Shown: positions 33,720 through 33,975 of the stretch, piece after piece
Position numbering within the stretch: the stretch's first letter is position 1
Layout: every line of letters begins with the position of its first letter
Assembly (NCBI RefSeq): GCF_000836725.1
Contig: NZ_JXTH01000029.1
Span: 1 to 33,975 of the forward strand
Direction of reading: 5' to 3'
From: Anoxybacillus thermarum
GTDB lineage: Bacteria > Bacillota > Bacilli > Bacillales > Anoxybacillaceae
Length of the DNA: 33,975 nucleotides
The notes under the pieces: generated by a model
Databases searched by the model: none
What the model was told of the DNA's origin: nothing
What the model saw: the letters and a program-made list of their open reading frames with translations, nothing else
Translations under genes and position numbers: made by a program

Positions 33720-33763
33720 CCCCGACGAGGGTTGCGAACTTTTGTTCGCGACGCTCGTCGGGG
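33720..33763. repeat. Strong 20-bp-arm hairpin in the IS leader
   Basis: CCCCGACGAG...GTTGCGAAC (33720-33739) pairs with 33744-33763 around a TTTT loop: 18 Watson-Crick pairs, one wobble, one mismatch. It may stop outside transcription from entering the transposase gene, or serve as a DNA structure at the IS end. Confidence 0.85.
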
Positions 33764-33808
33764 CCACCAAGCGAAGCGCGGTAGAAAAAAGCAAATGTCA
33801 TGCAAAAA

Positions 33809-33869
33809 GGACTCTCTCCCTGCTATGATGGTGATGACCAACATCAATAAAACAGGAGGGAGAGAGTCC
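33809..33869 (+). promoter_or_regulatory. Inverted repeat that can sequester the transposase ribosome site
   Basis: GGACTCTCTCCCT (33809-33821) is the exact complement of AGGGAGAGAGTCC (33857-33869), which holds the ribosome site and ends one base before the transposase ATG. A possible extended -10 (TGCTATGAT, 33821-33829) lies just after the first arm, so a transcript starting inside would lack that arm. Confidence 0.75.
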
Positions 33870-33975
33870 ATGAAACATTTTACCACAGAATGGCCTTTAT
33901 TAAAAGAGCTGGAGGAACAATTAGTCAGAACTCTTCAAAAGGTGTTCGCTGTCTTGTTGGCGGCCCTTTTGGAGG
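33870..33975 (+). CDS. Transposase N-terminus (ISLre2/UPF0236), cut by window edge
   Basis: The first 35 residues (MKHFTTEWPLLKELEEQLVR and an alpha-helical continuation) look like the start of UPF0236/ISLre2-family transposases, which commonly open with a MKH-TTEWPLLKELEE-like helix. GGAGGG lies ten bases upstream. The gene runs off the window. No catalytic residues are visible, so activity cannot be judged. Confidence 0.75.
   Translation, partial: MKHFTTEWPLLKELEEQLVRTLQKVFAVLLAALLE

Larger units (their letters stand above)
33699..33975 (+). mobile_element. Left (5') end of an ISLre2-type insertion sequence, partial
   Basis: From GGGTG (33699-33703) the sequence runs through TTCAGGAATGAT (33707-33718), a large hairpin, and GGACTCTCTCCCT (33809-33821) to a transposase start at 33870. 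The same blocks, inverted, occur at the other window edge (253-181). TGACATT (33702-33708) and AATGTCA (33794-33800) also pair across the hairpin. The boundary at 33699 is inferred; 33809 is an alternative. The two elements have the same orientation. Confidence 0.65.

Overview
The window looks like chromosome of a thermophilic Bacillaceae bacterium of the Anoxybacillus/Geobacillus type. The inference rests on a block of genes closely resembling the Bacillus subtilis yku region (dapH, dapL, ykuV, darB/ykuL, ykuJ, ykuI, fadH, ykuE, ykyB), a spore germinant-receptor operon, a KinB-like kinase, ppk/ppx, and an ISLre2-type insertion sequence at each edge. No rRNA, tRNA or CRISPR array was seen.

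Layout. 1-253: 3' end of an insertion sequence. 314-1168: an apparent type III (RNA-protein) toxin-antitoxin locus, with a consensus promoter, 2.24 copies of a 45-bp repeat each able to form an H-type pseudoknot, a terminator, and an AT-rich ToxN/AbiQ-like toxin gene. 1168-9211: mostly minus-strand housekeeping genes: ktrC, ykuV, dapL, dapH, darB, ykuJ, a small membrane protein, ykuI and fadH (with a FadR-type operator), then ykuE on plus and two crcB fluoride-channel genes. 9224-12822: ppk and ppx, in line with crcB. 12925-15011: ykyB and a GGDEF-EAL protein whose GGDEF motif is degenerate. 15106-18778: gerA-gerB-gerC type operon with a possible sigma-G promoter. 18858-30244: a seven-gene minus-strand operon (cheV, HPt-REC-GGDEF-REC diguanylate cyclase, HEAT-repeat membrane protein, processive family 2 glycosyltransferase, 1064-residue membrane-anchored glycoside-hydrolase-like protein, stand-alone receiver, hybrid histidine kinase) that reads as a signal-controlled exopolysaccharide system. 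30315-33631: DUF1906 protein, TetR regulator, KinB-like kinase, a 49-residue acidic protein and an IDEAL-domain protein. 33699-33975: 5' end of a second insertion sequence in the same orientation as the first.

The genes share a signalling theme. KtrC and DarB are known c-di-AMP targets in B. subtilis; YkuI, the GGDEF-EAL protein and the diguanylate cyclase concern c-di-GMP; ppk/ppx handle polyphosphate. The best candidates for new biology are the type III toxin-antitoxin locus and the CheV-led exopolysaccharide operon. Assignments are from reading the sequence; no database search was possible.
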